From: Eretmocerus hayati
Lineage: Eukaryota > Arthropoda > Insecta > Hymenoptera > Aphelinidae
NCBI GenBank assembly: GCA_029851415.1
Contig: CM056741.1
Location: 176,869,021 to 176,933,020 of the forward strand
DNA length: 64,000 nt
Reading direction: 5' to 3'
Below, piece after piece: positions 38,245 through 52,115 of the stretch. The position numbers and the translations under genes are program-made. Positions within the stretch are counted from its first letter, which is position 1. Every line of letters starts with the position of its first letter. A model generated the notes under the pieces. The model was not told the DNA's origin. It was given only the letters and a program-made list of their open reading frames with translations, and did no database searches.

Positions 38245-39305
38245 CTGCGATTGAACAAATTTCAAAATTATTAATTATTCGGATGAATTCGTAGCCGGGG
38301 AGATTGATTATTCGATACAATGTCTTGAAAAGGAATGTTGGAGAATATGAATGAATATTTACAATTTTTTCGATTAGCTAGAATCTATTTTCTCAAAGGG
38401 GAATAAAAAAATAGACAACTTTTGAGTTTCCCCGAAAGAATAGAAGGATAAAGGATTTTCGTTTGCTCAATCTCCCTTATTTCAATTGCTAAATGGTCTT
38501 GAAGATGATTGGGAATGAATTTGTCAGTTTGTTCTGGAACAATCACAAAAAATGCGTTTTCAAGAGTATACATGTTGAAGCTTGAGAATGGTTCACAAAA
38601 AATCCATGAAAAATTTTTTTTATCAAAAATCATCTTATGAAGAAATCATAGCTCCTGAATTATCAAATTCAAGTCCATGATTTGTGCCATGAGCACATCA
38701 TGAGAATGTCTCACGAATCAAAAATTTAGCATTCAGTGATGAGCATTGGTTTGGGGATAATTCACCTCAATAATGGACCACAGTTCAGAATTCAATAGTA
38801 TTATTCAAACTTTGGCGAGGTGGACATGCTAGAAACATCAAGTTTTGAGTATCATATTAATTCATATTCAATAGACTTTTGATCCCTGTTACGTTTCAAA
38901 AGTGTGATCCATTCTGTATGGGCCACGGTCTGTATCGCCTGGCAGTTTATTCCAAGCCTTCATACTCCTATGCATAATACTGTATAGAAGTCCGATACTG
39001 ATTTGGATAAAAGATTCCTGAAATTTGCGTTCTACGTAGCGGACTAAGGTCTATAACTAATTGGTACTATACCAAAAACATACAGCTCTCCCTCGTTAAG
39101 ACAAACTTTTTTAGCATGAAATTTCAGTCCCTTGCAACTTGTTTTGAACGGGTTTTCATCTAGGTTCTTAGTGGGTTAGCTCTTTTTCTAACACGGAAAT
39201 TCCCCATTAACCTGAACAAAAATCCTACCCTGTCGAGTTTGTGCTAGCGAAGGAAGGTTGTAATAAACGGTCAGAATGAATTGAATTTCGAAAAGAGATT
39301 TCTAA

Positions 39306-41159
39306 CCCTCGGCTGGCACACTTGGGTGGAGTCCATCCAAGGCCTCCTTCATGAGTACGCCACGCTCGTAATTCAAGGTTTCCCGGGTTAATAGTGACCT
39401 CTGTTGGTAGTCAAGACTTGCCACTTAGCGACCGCGCACAGAGGCTTCGTGACGTGGGCACCCGAGTTTGCAAAGGTTTTATGAAAAAAATACTACCTAA
39501 TTGTGCGTCTTAAGGTCGTTCAAATTCAATTGATTCGTTTGAAAATCAATTGTGGATGTTACAGTTTTTCCAAAAAAAAAAAAAAAATATAAAAGTTTTC
39601 GGGTGCTGGGAAACTCAACTAATTGTTTTCTCAGCAACCGCACACTCTGGGAATTGTGCGTTTAGTGCTGTCGATTGCGCGTATATTTCTCTACAAGTGA
39701 GTATTTTTACTTTATCGAAACACAACTTATTTCTGTGGAAAACTGACGAAAACAGATTTTCAGCGGTTGTGCACGGTCACCGGAGCAGTCGACGCGGTGG
39801 CGAGGCGAACCACGGCGTCCACCCGGTGATTCGTGTTTGAAGAATTCGATGTTCTTGGAGAAGTAAAACAATAGTTTCTTGGACAGTGATTATGCAGCTG
39901 AAAAGCTAAACCATCCCTCGTGGGAGATGATCGCCGAGGAGATGACAGAAGTTTGCTTAGACAGTGGTTTTGCGTTCAAACACTAAACCATCCCTCGTGG
40001 GAGATGAACGCCGAGGAGATAAAAGAAATTTAAGCAAGATTCTGGCTAATTAATAAGTATTTTCGTGTTCACATAGCAGCCGATAGCAGAGAGGCTAATA
40101 AGAGAGGCGCTACGGCGGTCTTGCACCTTCTTCTGCTCCGTAGCTTGCCGAGAAGCAGTTTTGATTAATTACTGACCAAAATAATGTGTGATTTTTGGAA
40201 ATTAAAAATACGTCAATATGAACGAAGGCACGCGCAATCGATCGCACTGAACGCACAATTCTCAAATTGTTCGGTTGCTGAGAAAAAAACTAGTTAAGTT
40301 CCCCAGCACCCGAAAACTTTTTTATTTTTTTTTGGAAAAACTATAACATCCATAATTGATTTTCAAACGGTATCTGAACGCGCTTAAGACGCACAATTAA
40401 GTAGTATTTTTTCTATAATTTTTTCGCAAACTCGGGTGCCCACGTCACGAAGCCGCGCACAGAACGCCAGTTTTGGCGCGCTCGCTGCTCCGCCACAGCC
40501 GAGCCAAAAACCAACTGCGGGTGTTCGACACCCAGGTGGGCCAGCTATGTGCGCTATTTTTGAGTGCATTTTGTGGCAATAATAAATTATTGCAAAAAAC
40601 TGCAAAAAAGGCCTCTCTACTAAAAATATTCTAGAGGATGCGATTTTCAATGGAATGAGCTGAAAATTTAACTGAGTCATCTCAAGATCAAGTAGATATG
40701 AGGAAGAAATAGTACAGTGGTCGATCTTTCAATGGAGGTCTTCGTTCCGGCATATTAGGTGAGAATAAAAATGCTCAGTTCAAGCGTCAAAATATGTCAG
40801 AATAAATACCTTTTTTTCAAGGTCTACTCTTGCGCTATTCTTTTCATGAATTGACCTTATCTCGAGATGACTCAGTTAAATTTTCAGCTCATTTGGATAA
40901 AAATTGCGTCCTCTAGAATTTTTTAGTGAAAAAGGTGATTTTTCGCATTTTTTGGACATTTGTATTTTTAAAAATTTTTCATTCGATCTTGGCGACTATC
41001 TCGGTACAGTGATCCATTCAAAACATTTCAAAGAGGCTACAGAAGAATTCTGAAACCGAAAGATTGATCATAGTAGCCACAGCATTAATTTTTCGTAGTG
41101 GGTGTAATCCACCCAGGAGTGCCAGCTATGTTATGTGGCAGAAGTGTGCCAGCTAAGGG
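39306..41159. mobile_element. 1.85-kb composite palindromic element I, piggyBac-like ends
   Basis: The outer ends are CCCTCGGCTGGCACACTT at 39,306 and the inverted CCCTTAGCTGGCACACTT at 41,159. The right flank is TTAA and the left CTAA, suggesting a piggyBac-type TTAA site with one change. Inside are two palindromes. 39,442-39,670 pairs with 40,247-40,453 (for example GGCTTCGTGACGTGGGCACC). About 40,610-40,695 pairs with 40,848-40,930 around GATGACTCAGTTAAATTTTC. A 78-bp direct duplication sits in the loop. Plus- and minus-strand frames here are repeat-derived. Confidence 0.7.
39878..40033. repeat. 78-bp tandem duplication inside element I
   Basis: Two adjacent copies start at 39,878 and 39,956. 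Both contain CTAAACCATCCCTCGTGGGA and CGCCGAGGAGAT and are nearly identical in that half. They are more diverged at the start (GACAGTGATTATGCAG versus GACAGTGGTTTTGCG). Confidence 0.85.
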
Positions 41160-41417
41160 TTAATATTCATTCACCCACGAAACATTGTGGGGAATCCCAT
41201 TGCAAAAGGTGGCCGACCAGATTCCATTGTCAAGGACTATTTAAGAGCATCATATTGAATGCTATTGTAAAATCGATGAAGAAATATAATTTAGTTAGGA
41301 ATCAAATATGTTCGATTTTTTGATACAAGAAATTTTTACACAATTAATTACATGTGCGATCGCTACACCTAATAGGCCATGACCATGAAAATTGAAATTT
41401 ATGGGGTGGTCACTCAC

Positions 41418-41541
41418 CATACATGCCCATGTCTTTTCCAGGGAAGTGATGCGCTGGCGGTGGAGGCGCCTCCTCGTCCGCCCTTCCATTTATCGTATTT
41501 TCATGCGTTCCACCTTTCCCATGGACCTTGAAGCGCACCTC
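41418..41541 (-). CDS. Rdl: RDL exon B (M3-M4 cytoplasmic loop)
   Basis: Follows GTGTTGTCCAG and ends before GTGAGT. Reads [20 protein letters not shown], then [19 protein letters not shown], 41 codons plus one base. EVRFKVH..KGGT.ENT.NG is a conserved island in the intracellular loop of RDL proteins (Drosophila has a closely similar stretch). Phase 0 entry from exon A and phase 1 exit to exon C both agree with the neighbours. The proline run and acidic cluster are typical of a flexible loop. The Drosophila segment that precedes EVRFKV is missing here, so the loop is shorter, or another exon is used in some transcripts. Confidence 0.93.
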
Positions 41542-41825
41542 CTGGACAACACGGGACCACTTACAAGAGACACGGCATAGTTCGCGATGGTTCGGTCGAC
41601 AATCGTCAACTCAAACCCTCGCATAATCATATTACTTATACATATATTTCATGCAAAGTTTTTCATCATATTATCTTTATCTATTTTTGGGTAATATTTG
41701 GTTTCTGTATTCGATTAACTATCCCTATTCCCGAACATTTATTGAGTTACGATTATGCTATTGGTGGATGAGAGCGTCGAGATTGATTGGTATTAACTGA
41801 TTGCATCGTCGCTCTATGATTCAGT

Positions 41826-41846
41826 TGTGTGTGTGTGTGTGTGTGT
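41826..41846. repeat. (TG)n microsatellite
   Basis: Ten uninterrupted TG units in the RDL intron. A further CA run lies at about 42,655-42,672. Confidence 0.95.
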
Positions 41847-43153
41847 TTCATATCGGCCGAATCGAATTGCAAATAGAGTTTACCGAATTTTGCAACGCAG
41901 CAACGAATTAATCCGTAGATGACGCAGACGCAAATCTAGTCGGGTCAAATTGTCAGCATCAAAAGCGTTTTGCAGATAGTGTCAATATTTGTACATATAA
42001 CGTCGTCACACGTGATGTGACCAAAGCTTTTGTGTATTTGATTTGAAATTCGGGTTAGTATGTATGGCTTGATTGGTTATGATTTTTTTGTGATTTATTC
42101 CACACAAATTCTGGTGATGTATTTCTGGATAATGAACGAAAAGAAAGAACGAAAAAAATTTTTTTTGGAAGAATGACACAAGTTTCTGAGGATTGATTGA
42201 TGGAAAGAATACTGAAGATTTCAGATGTTGATCAATCAAGTAACTTATTGTACTATTGAGAACGAAATATAAATTCATAGAGGCATCTTATTATTTCAAA
42301 TTTTTTGAGATAGGCTTTTCAAGAAAATTGATCTGGATGATGAATTCTGAAATCAATAAGAAATTTCAACGAGAGGCTTTGAGAATACGACAGCAAAATT
42401 TCGGTCCATAAGTCATGAAAAGCATCGAAGGTCCTTGAGGGTCCTATACTCTCAAATTTTGCCTGAATTTTGAACGTACTCTCTGCGCACACTTACTAAA
42501 CACATTCATGCACATAACTCGTATAGGTCCATTATCGGCATCCGCTCGGTCGCACATCGTTTACTCAGAGCTATATAACCTTCCTGTACCCTATCCACAT
42601 GCCCCCTTTTCTCGAGCTTTTCTAACCCTTACAACCCTCTCACACAAACTCGCACATGCACACACACACACATAGATACATCTTCAACGTAAAAAAAGCC
42701 CAAGAGAGGGACTGACGGTGATGCCGGTGTGAGAAAATTTATGACTAAACGTAGAGAAAAAAAAAATCGTGAAAGCCTTCTTATTACACAGATATAGAGG
42801 TTCCGCAGACCAAACCGCAGAAGTATAAAAGTATTGTATAAAAGTCAGTCTCGTACATAAGGCATTTAATTAACGGATGAATTAATTAAGAATAATACTC
42901 TAGAGAGGTTTAGCTGACTAATTGGGAAGTTCTTCCGCATTGAGTTTTATTCATTCGTTCTGCGGACCTTTTTACTAACACACATACAGATGCCCTATAT
43001 GTATTTCATGTGGTCTAAAACCTAGTTTACATATGCGTTTGTGCCTACTAGATAGAATGTGTGTATCGTTTCATGCATGCGCACGTTATCCTACATAGCT
43101 TTTAGCATCTTTATATTGCGTTTAGATTTTTAAAATCAACAAAACAACGAAAA

Positions 43154-43200
43154 ATGTGTGTGTGTGTATGTGTGTGTGTGTGTGTCCGTGTGTGTATGTG
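43154..43200. repeat. Interrupted (TG)n microsatellite
   Basis: An alternating TG tract broken by single TA and CC steps, about 47 bp, in the RDL intron. Confidence 0.95.
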
Positions 43201-46200
43201 AGGTCAATTAAGACTCAGCTCGAAGAAAGTGAATTTTTTTCGTACGTGGCCTTTATTCAGCAATGTTTGGTCGTATCTTTGCGCAGTGAGGTAGGCTTGT
43301 TCGGGAGTTCGTTTGGGGTAATGAGCCACCATTACTCTAGGTATGGATACGATGAGGCTTCGTCTCGAAAGGTATTTTTTTTCTGCTTTTCTTCAATGTT
43401 TGATGCATCTGAGTAGTGCATGGAAATGCATCTGAGTAGTGCATGGAAGGCATCAGTAAACCGGTGAGTGTGCGGTCAAAAGGATAAGAGAAAAATTGGG
43501 TAGTGAATTTGTGCGAGTAGGCGAAAGAGTTGAGATCATAAATGTATACTTCTCGTTATGAAAAAGATGAAATAAAGTGGGATTGTATCTTTTCAGATGC
43601 AGGAGATACTGATGACCCTAGAAAACTCTTCGGATTATTTATTTAGTGATGATCGTTACAATAATTACTGCTCATCAACCTCTTGAATTGAAAAAATTTG
43701 TGAGTTTGGATCAGACTTCTTTCATCCTCTTCATTATTATTTTGATCTTTTGATCACTTAATTATGACTCACGCTGTCAGTAGTGATTAAATTCCAAATA
43801 ATTTCAGCGACCCATCATATTCATCCTTTTCTCACACAGAGATAAACGTCTCTGCAACGTCAAATTAATTACCACCTCCAGTCAACTTTTTAAGGAAGGT
43901 CTCTGAACTATTTCATTGAAAATTTGATCACGAGAATGAAGGTTAGAACAAAATTGCCCAAGACATCATCAAGATAGTACATTACAACAAAATTTTTTTT
44001 GATTCTGAAAAAAATTCTGAGGACGATCTAATGAGTTGACTATCGTCTAAGGTGTAGACATGTTCTATTTTGTATCATAAATACGACCTTATGAATGTAC
44101 CGAGCAAGAACTGCGAGCTCACCAATTCTCTCGTCAAAGTTCTTTTCCTCGAATACTCGTTGTGGAAGATGCACTTCTCTTCTTCAAAATTTCACGTGGA
44201 CTAAAATGAGTAATTCATCCATTATAATTTGCAACCATCCGCAGATATGATCAACATCTTTGCTAGTTAAATACGACTCTCATTAAAATATCTCATGTAA
44301 TACCGTCCCATATTACTAGAACGTTTTGTCCAAGAGCTAACGTATAAATATCGAAACATGGCCTCCAGAGCTTTGCACACACTATGAGCAAGAAAATTTT
44401 CCCAGGAGTTTCGCTCGATGCACTTAGCCAACCTCGATACTTTTTGTGCTCGGATCGTCACAGTTGACCTTATTAGTATCTGCAAGAGATAATCTTTGTA
44501 CCTTCAAAATTCACAGAACCAAGCAGAATATGCGCCTGTAAAATACATCCTGTGAGCCATTTTAGTGATATATTTGTTCTGCTTGCATTGTAAAAAGTAG
44601 AATGAATATTTCGTCTTATCTTACTTCGAATGCATTATGTCTGAAAGGTAACATTCTGTAATCTCGGTGTTATAAATATATGCTTATTTCTGACACAATT
44701 GCCATACTTTAAATTTGAACAAAGTTAGATTAATCTCGATGTTTTTTGTGAGATTTTCGTGATGTATAACTTTGATGCTCTATAATGACATGAGGTTTAG
44801 ACTTTTCTTTCAAATTATTGCCAGGAATGATATATTTTCACGTGGATTCTATGTTCGTAAGGATGATTATTATTGTCAACGCGGCTTCAGAAAACTTTAG
44901 TGCACTACAGAAATGAAATTACGAGCTTGCGATAAGTAGTGAATATGCGTTGCACTCAGGATTACTGGAAATTTTTTCAAACCTCTTTTCGTCCATAATA
45001 ACCAGAGAAATTTTTGCTCCAAATTATGGAACTTGGATTTATCTCAACTCAAATTCGTTACGGAGCCAGTCTCTAAAACGGCACGAGATATTTTCCATAA
45101 TTTAGGATTTGAGGACTCAACATTATGGGAGAAATTCTCTCAAATTCAATGAAAGAATAATCCTGATGTGGGTGTTTCAAGTGTTCTATAAGCTTGGGTC
45201 TCCAAATTTTATCTAGCCTCCACCTTCATGCATTCTGCAAAAAACTCCCGTACATTGAATGTAAAATATCTTAAATTCTTTTCTCTTCACATGAAATGCA
45301 TAATTAGAATTTAGCTTTCTATTCGGTCACAGCATAATAAAATTCTCAACAGAAATCGCTTGAAAATCCTAACTACTCCCCCCAAACTTATTCCCAATCC
45401 AGAAATCCTACAAATCAATGAAATTTTTCCACAAACAGATAGTATATTTCCCGAATCGCGGATGAATATCTAGCTAACAATAAACCGCAGAACGAAGTAT
45501 GCTAGGCCTTTTATTTTTCCACATACCAACCGAAATGGTACGCTCATCCATCTCTTTCCCTTCTATTTTCCACAAAGAGCAAAACAGAAAGGGAAAAGAA
45601 TTCTCACACAGTATAAATGAACCATGTATATGGGCATTACCGCACTAACTTGCCCTGAACGTGTGCTGGTTTTTCATTTCGACCAGCCAGTTCCGAGTCA
45701 GTCAATTCAAATTTTCCTTCACCTGTTATATTAGAATTTACCTGGCACGAGAGTTTTAGATCGATCCAGGGAGTCATTTTTATTTTTTTTTATTTTAAAA
45801 GATATCTGTTGCGTATATTGTGATTTGTGGAGTTCCGCGCGCACCTTTGGGACCATTTCTGTAATTGTCACACAGTGAAACTCAGTGGAAAGCAGTCGAT
45901 TTTTACTGGATCACACAGTCCAGACCCGTTCTATGAGCGGGTGTGAACCAGTTTTCAGCGAGATTTCACCGGCATCGGAGTAATCGTTGCAGTGGCTATC
46001 ACCAAATTTTTCTCTCAAAATACATTATTGAACCGACTGATTTTGATAGGTGTCATCAGCAGAATGCTCAGGTTAGACTCTGAGCCTTGTACCTCATTCT
46101 TGTCATGGAACTCTCACTAAAACTGAGAAATTTTCTCAGAATCCCCGTAGCGCAACCCAAAATCACTCTAAATCGCTTTGTACCAGGCAAAATTTCAAGA

Positions 46201-48298
46201 AAATGTGTCAAATAATCAGATGTCACCGGGAAACGAGGCTCAGGATTGAAATTCTGAATGCTGATAGCCAGAAATTAGCTATGTGAGGAACTTTGTCAGT
46301 TTTGTAAGCATCATTCTACCCCACTATAAATCAACCAATCTGGGTGGGAACAATTTTCCTCATCACTATATGTTGAGAATAGATGAAGTCCACGCGGAGA
46401 AATTTCTACGTCAACTCCATAACTTCTGCGATCAATTTGAGGCGCGAAATGCCAGTTCCGTGAACATAAGTTCCGTAGACTCAAAAGCTGCTTCCTGGGA
46501 AATTTAAAATCATAAACACACACAAAAATGAATCTAGACTTCTCCATATAGTGATGACAAATTATCACCGAATGAAAAAAGTAGGCATAGGCATGCGGAG
46601 GCTAAATTTTCATCTTCTAGATTTTTATATACAAATTATGTAAGTTTGCGCGATAATGCCCATATATCAATATTACTATACATATGATTGCAAGCTCGGC
46701 TCGATATATATCCGGATACGAAGTGTGAGAGGATGGCTGGTGCTGCGCGAGGGTGTGAGATTAAAAGATTATTTATGCTCATACGCGATATTTCGCAAAC
46801 GCGCCGCCACCGCCGCCTCGCTCGATCTAGAATTTATTCTACTGTGAAGCTTTTCAGCTCTATCTATCCGAACTTACTCATACACACACATACACACATC
46901 CATACATGTGCATATATCCGTGATTGTTTCGAACTGGATATTTGTATATGTGCGTGCCATCGACTTGGGCTATTTCCCATTCGGATGTGCGCGAAAAGCA
47001 CAGTTTCTACCTCAAATATAAATATAGGTGTGGATTTTCTGGAGCAGATTTGGACGGTGGACGAACTGGTAAAAGGAAATGGTGCCAAAAATATCAGAGT
47101 GCGATTTCAAAATACTCACTTTCAATTGATATATTTCATGAATATAAATTGACGATATTGAGTCGAGTTCTTTGAACTTTTTTTATAGATCGACGTTTTG
47201 ATAGCCCGACGATTCTAAAGTGGCGGGATATCAAATGGTTGACAATTTGTTGACATGTTTTCATTGACTTCGTTTTGAGGAAGGTTTCATGAGTGTTTTG
47301 TCGGCTTGAGAACGAATGTGTGAAGACATATTCATACATTATTGTGGGATGAAAATGAGCTCAGAAATTGTAATATTATCTAAAAAAAAGTCCGTGGTCG
47401 ACGACAGCTCTAATTGGACCACCTTCAGTAGAATTCAAGTGTATCAGACTCTATACTTGATGCATGAAATCAATTTTGCCTTCAATTAGTTCTTGTAAGA
47501 AATTTCTTTTAAATTACTTATTTTTTCATGAATATGATTTCTCTAATTCATCACCATTACTATATGAGTAGTCTTTTGAAAATTTAGGCATATTCAACGG
47601 ATAAGACAGAGACGTTGAAGCAATTCTAATTTAGTTGGTTAGGATTAGATCGCTGCTAAGTTTAAAGTCACACTTGAAACTTAACGCAAACTCTATCTTA
47701 CTCTGGCCACTAATTATCCACCCCAAATTAACCAATTTTCTCTCGTCTTGTTGCGAGGTTCAAGACTCCACCTACCGATCTGAAAATTCACCGTACACAC
47801 GACGGGCAACAGCTTTTATCTCTTGTTTTTCGAGCTCGTGTGTTTAAGTTCATGTATCTCCAGTGCAGATGTATTAGTAAAGTAAGTGCCGACACGCTCG
47901 ACTCGAGTGCTTCTAACCCCTTGTCTTCGCGGTTTAGTTTCTTGTTGTACATACACATAAACTTCTTTATCTGACTCTTTTATACTGTGGACAAACTCTT
48001 TGAATTCTGAGTGATCGATATGTTGATTAAATGAATCAATTATCTGCTAGACGATGTTTCCGGAATCTGTATCTTCCGTTGATTTATCAAGTTGATATGG
48101 CGTGACATCAAATTTTTGTATTTGTGGGCCGAGCGAATTTTTCATTTCTGTGAATCTTCAAAGCATTTAGCTGGTGGTTCAGGATAAAGTTTAAAATTAT
48201 TGTTATTTTTCTTCTTAATTTTTATTCTGCACTTTTTTTGCAAATAATTCTATGATAGCTCGTGAATGAGCGGTGCTTGGCATTGTACCAGTAAAAAT

Positions 48299-48330
48299 GA
48301 TTACATTACCGGTCAAAAATTTGTATGAAC
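48299..48330 (+). repeat. Possible orphan end of the F/G element family
   Basis: TTACATTACCGGTCAAAAAT resembles the F and G ends (CACTACCGGTCAAAAGTTT) including a TA just before it. The following sequence does not align with F or G and I found no inverted partner downstream, so this may be a truncated copy or a related family. Confidence 0.4.
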
Positions 48331-49358
48331 CTCGACATAAAAAACAAGTTAGAAAATTAGATTTCTCCGGCCTCGATGATCCCAGAGAACTTCCACTTAG
48401 CTCGTTCTGCAGCTTTTTCCAAGTACTTCAAGGTATTTCCAGAAATTCTTCCGGATACAACAGATTTTCGCTGGATAAGGTCAAAACTTTGGGAAAATTC
48501 ATAAAAATCGGATCAAAATTCAGAGCTCTGCAAATCAGACCTAAATTGATGGATTGAAATGATTGAAAGAATATCTGAAAACAGACGTCAAGAACTTCAA
48601 AATCCGCTTTGCAAATTTATTCTTGGTCGTTTCTGGTCTGAGATGTGACTGTCTTTGTAAAGAAAGGTATCTCTCAAAAAAGAGTCTCAACATTGATAAA
48701 CGGTGAAGAAATCGTAATCACAGCAATATTTCTTTGCTTTCTGTCGTATTCTTTCTTAGAGTTGGCGGAAAGAATCAAAAATAATGTCTACATACTTCGT
48801 GTAAATAGATCCTCTCATAATTTTCGAATCCCTGGTCCATTTTTCGAGAGATATTTTCTTTTACAAGAATAGTCACCATCTACTCAAAAACGTTCCAGAA
48901 TAATTTTCAAAAACGGATTCTGAAGTTCTCGCCATCTATTTCCTGTTCATCATAGAATTGAATCATCATTTTTGACTGCACAGATCGGATTCTGACCCGA
49001 TTTTGATGAAGAATCTCAAGAATGCGACTTGAGCTAACGAACATTTGTTGTGTTGCAAAAAAGTAAGTCCCAATAAGTCCTCGAAATAATCAAGAAGAGC
49101 TACAAGATGAGCAGAGTTAGGGTCGTTTTCGACCACCGAGGCAGAAGAAACCGAGTTATTTGAATTGGGTTTTTTAAAAGGTGAAACTTTCTTTACCGCG
49201 GCGTTGTTGCAGAGAAAAATCCTAGCTCGATGTGCACATCACAATCACCGTCACCCCATACGTTCCCGAGAAGGTGTAGTTCACGTGTGAACGTGTGCAA
49301 GCACGTCGATATACCAGTATATCATCTGCTCATCGATCCATGCATTCATTCATCGAAC

Positions 49359-49690
49359 CATCCAATCTCATCCCATCCCATCTCATCCCATACCATTCCA
49401 TCTCAGTCCCCCCCCCCCCCAACCCAACCCATCCCATCTCACTCAATTTCACGTCAGCCCATCCTATCCTAGCTCATCCCAGACTATCCCGGACCAGCCC
49501 AGCCCATCCCATCCCATCCCAACCTCGCCTATATCCATCCCCCATCCCACGCCAGCCCATCCCTGACTGGCGCATCCCATCCTCCATCCTGTTCTAGCTC
49601 AGCCCATCCCATCCCATCCCATCCCAACCAATCTCAATCCGGTCTAGCCAAATCCCATCTTAGCATACCCCATCCATCCATCCATCCATC
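49359..49690. repeat. CCCAT-type pentanucleotide satellite tract
   Basis: About 330 bp built from 5-bp units CATCC / CATCT / CATTC with local insertions (AGCCCAGCC-like) and a run of ten or more Cs near 49,410-49,420. It ends in a CATC tetramer run at about 49,672-49,690. Strong strand asymmetry (C-rich, G-poor). All three plus frames stay partly open because the unit lacks stops. Confidence 0.9.
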
Positions 49691-51963
49691 TGTCCATGAG
49701 AATAATGGGATCGGTTGGACGGATGAATCATTGCAGTGTAATTTGATTCGCGATGATAATAAGAAAGACTGGCGTCGTGGATTCGTTAATTAATTTCGTT
49801 CCTTTCAAGAATAAGTACATCAGCCAACGCGAGTGTAGAATGCGGAATTTTTATTTAATAATGGAACCACTATGTTATCGGTGCAGTATTCACTTGATAT
49901 TGAAAACAGTTTGAATTTACTTTTTACGTGTCATATTTCCGTACGACAGACCGGTAGTGTCATTCGTGAATAACCAATTGGAAGAGAGTAATTTACTCAA
50001 TATTGCCTAAATTGTTTAATTTGCGAAATCACTGAAATTAATGAATATTCAGATATATTGTAAATACTTAGAATACCAAGATCAGAATTTTGAGATCTGT
50101 CATATAACGGAACATGTATTCAATAGATAACTGGAGTGATTCTTGATCCCGAAATGTAGTCATTCGCAACAAAAAATAACCATATCAGAACGGCACACAG
50201 TGGTTTCACGTTCCTGCACGCGTGGTCACCACGGACATTATACAAACTCTTAGCCGGTGTGTGAAAAAAGAAAACAAAGTGAATTTACCATGTGATGTTA
50301 GCTCTGGCCCCTAGATGAGATAAGGCTAATAAGTGTTCTCTTTCATTACTCAAGAACCCACCTTGATCTAGGCGACACAGACTCACTTCTTCAACGGTCA
50401 GATTATGAAATCCCCACGTTACAAATAATTGCCAATCAATGCAAAAATATGAGTATAATAAGCTGCTTTTATATCAATCGATATAGTAACAAGAATATTA
50501 TACGAATATTTGTTATCATCTAACTAATTTAAACCACAAAATCGTTTGAGCAGCAAAGTGCAATAGCTCTACGCGATGCTGATCATCCTTCGGTGGCACA
50601 AAACTAAAAAAAAAAAAAAAAATCACGCTACAGTCAGTAAACTTCACAAGAAGCCACTCTTTATTTCAAACATTTTACATCAGTGAGAAATTATTACCCA
50701 TCAACAATCGCAAGAAAAGTATTCACACCGATCCATCGCACTCTTTACTCGTTGCAAAATGAAAAGAAGTATCAGTTTTCACGTCATTCCTGTCTATTTC
50801 TTTCAAGAAATCGGTAAAAGTGAATGGCATCTGAGATTCCTTGAATCAGAGTTGCGAGAAAAGGGCGCATCTCATCTTGTAATTACGCAAAAAGAGCACT
50901 AGCTCGAAATTAAAAGACTGCTCGTACTGGCTCGTACCAACATTCGAAGACGTTACCATTTTCATGCTACGTATACTTTCTGGCTTGTGAGCTACATCAA
51001 ATTTCAATTTCGTACCGAGAAAAAGAATCACGACTCTTGGTTCGTCTGCATGACTACTTCTTCTCTCTCGTTTTCTCAATTCTCGTAAAAGCTTGCGATC
51101 GCCATCTCGCAAGAGCTTTGACTGCTTAAGTAAACGGTGCGCGGAATTTCCCGCCTCTGTTGAAGGCGAGTTTTCACAACTTGAAATACTTATATATTTT
51201 CAATCTTGAGCAATTTCACTATTTTATAGAAAATACTTGTTTGTTTGTGAATTTTCACACCAGATTATTTGTGCACAGTATATGGAACATGAGTTCAAAT
51301 GAAAACGGGGTTTACTCAATCTGTCAAAATTAGAGGATGTTTTTATATTTTCAACGTCTGCAACGATTTCGGATAATACGACTTCATTTCAGATTTTGAA
51401 AATTGTTCTTTGGTATTTCGAAGGCCTTTCGATATGGATTTGACACATTGAGTTATTGCTTATTGCAAAAATTATTCCAGCATTGAGTAAATGAGCCTCG
51501 ATCTCAGTTAGAGTTGTGGATATTTTTTCTGGCAGTGGTTTTTGATAGAAAGACCCTCCAGTGTTTCAAATGATGTGATGACAATCTGGAGCGTACTTTT
51601 ATTATTTTGGTCCGGAGGTTTTTCAAAACCGGTCTTTTGTGATTCATATCAACTGACACATTTTTTTAATCGCGAATAAATTAAAGTAGCAAAGCATTCA
51701 ACATTGACTTCTTGTTCAACTTGATTCTGACAAGAAATGAAACACTTACGTCGAAACATTCGATTTTAACTCGGAGAAGACACATCAGATTTGATAATTT
51801 GATTCCCTTCGTCATCGGTATAGACGAGCTCGCACGATGTAAAATTTATTGATGACTCAATTTTGGAGAGCAATTTGATGAAAAATTATGCAGTTTAACA
51901 CGGACAATCAAAAAAAGTCTTCAAACCTGATGGAAATGAGGTAAGTACTTGGTTGACTATTAA

Positions 51964-52115
51964 GGCCCGAATTTATAGTCGTAATCCGGAGTCAGGATAA
52001 GCTAATCCGAGGCGCCACAATCGCCAGTTCTAATAGGTTCGCGAACTCACCGCACCGATTGTGGCGCCTCGGATTAGCTTATCCGGACTCCGGATTACGA
52101 CTATAAATTCGAGCC
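51964..52115. mobile_element. 152-bp hairpin MITE, TAA target duplication
   Basis: TAA at 51,961-51,963 and 52,116-52,118 flank inverted ends GGCCCGAATTTATAGTCGTA and GGCTCGAATTTATAGTCGTA. The arms match almost base for base for about 60 bp, leaving a loop of roughly 30 bp. A 3-bp T(A/T)A duplication with GG-starting ends fits the PIF/Harbinger superfamily. Arm identity suggests recent origin. Confidence 0.88.

Larger units (their letters stand above)
38245..41417 (-). other. Rdl: RDL intron between exons B and C (3.2 kb, phase 1)
   Basis: The donor is ATGTATG|GTGAGT at 41,418/41,417 and the acceptor ATCGCAG|AT at 38,245/38,244. More than half of it is the palindromic element 39,306-41,159. 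The rest is AT-rich with no other exon recognised. Confidence 0.8.

Noticed and set aside
46656..47175. Cluster of overlapping plus-strand frames around 46.7-47.2 kb
   Set aside because: They lie in an RDL intron on the opposite strand, overlap in different frames, include CA-repeat translation and match nothing I recognise.
49359..49690. Telomeric repeat
   Set aside because: The unit is CCCAT/CATCC, not the insect TTAGG repeat.
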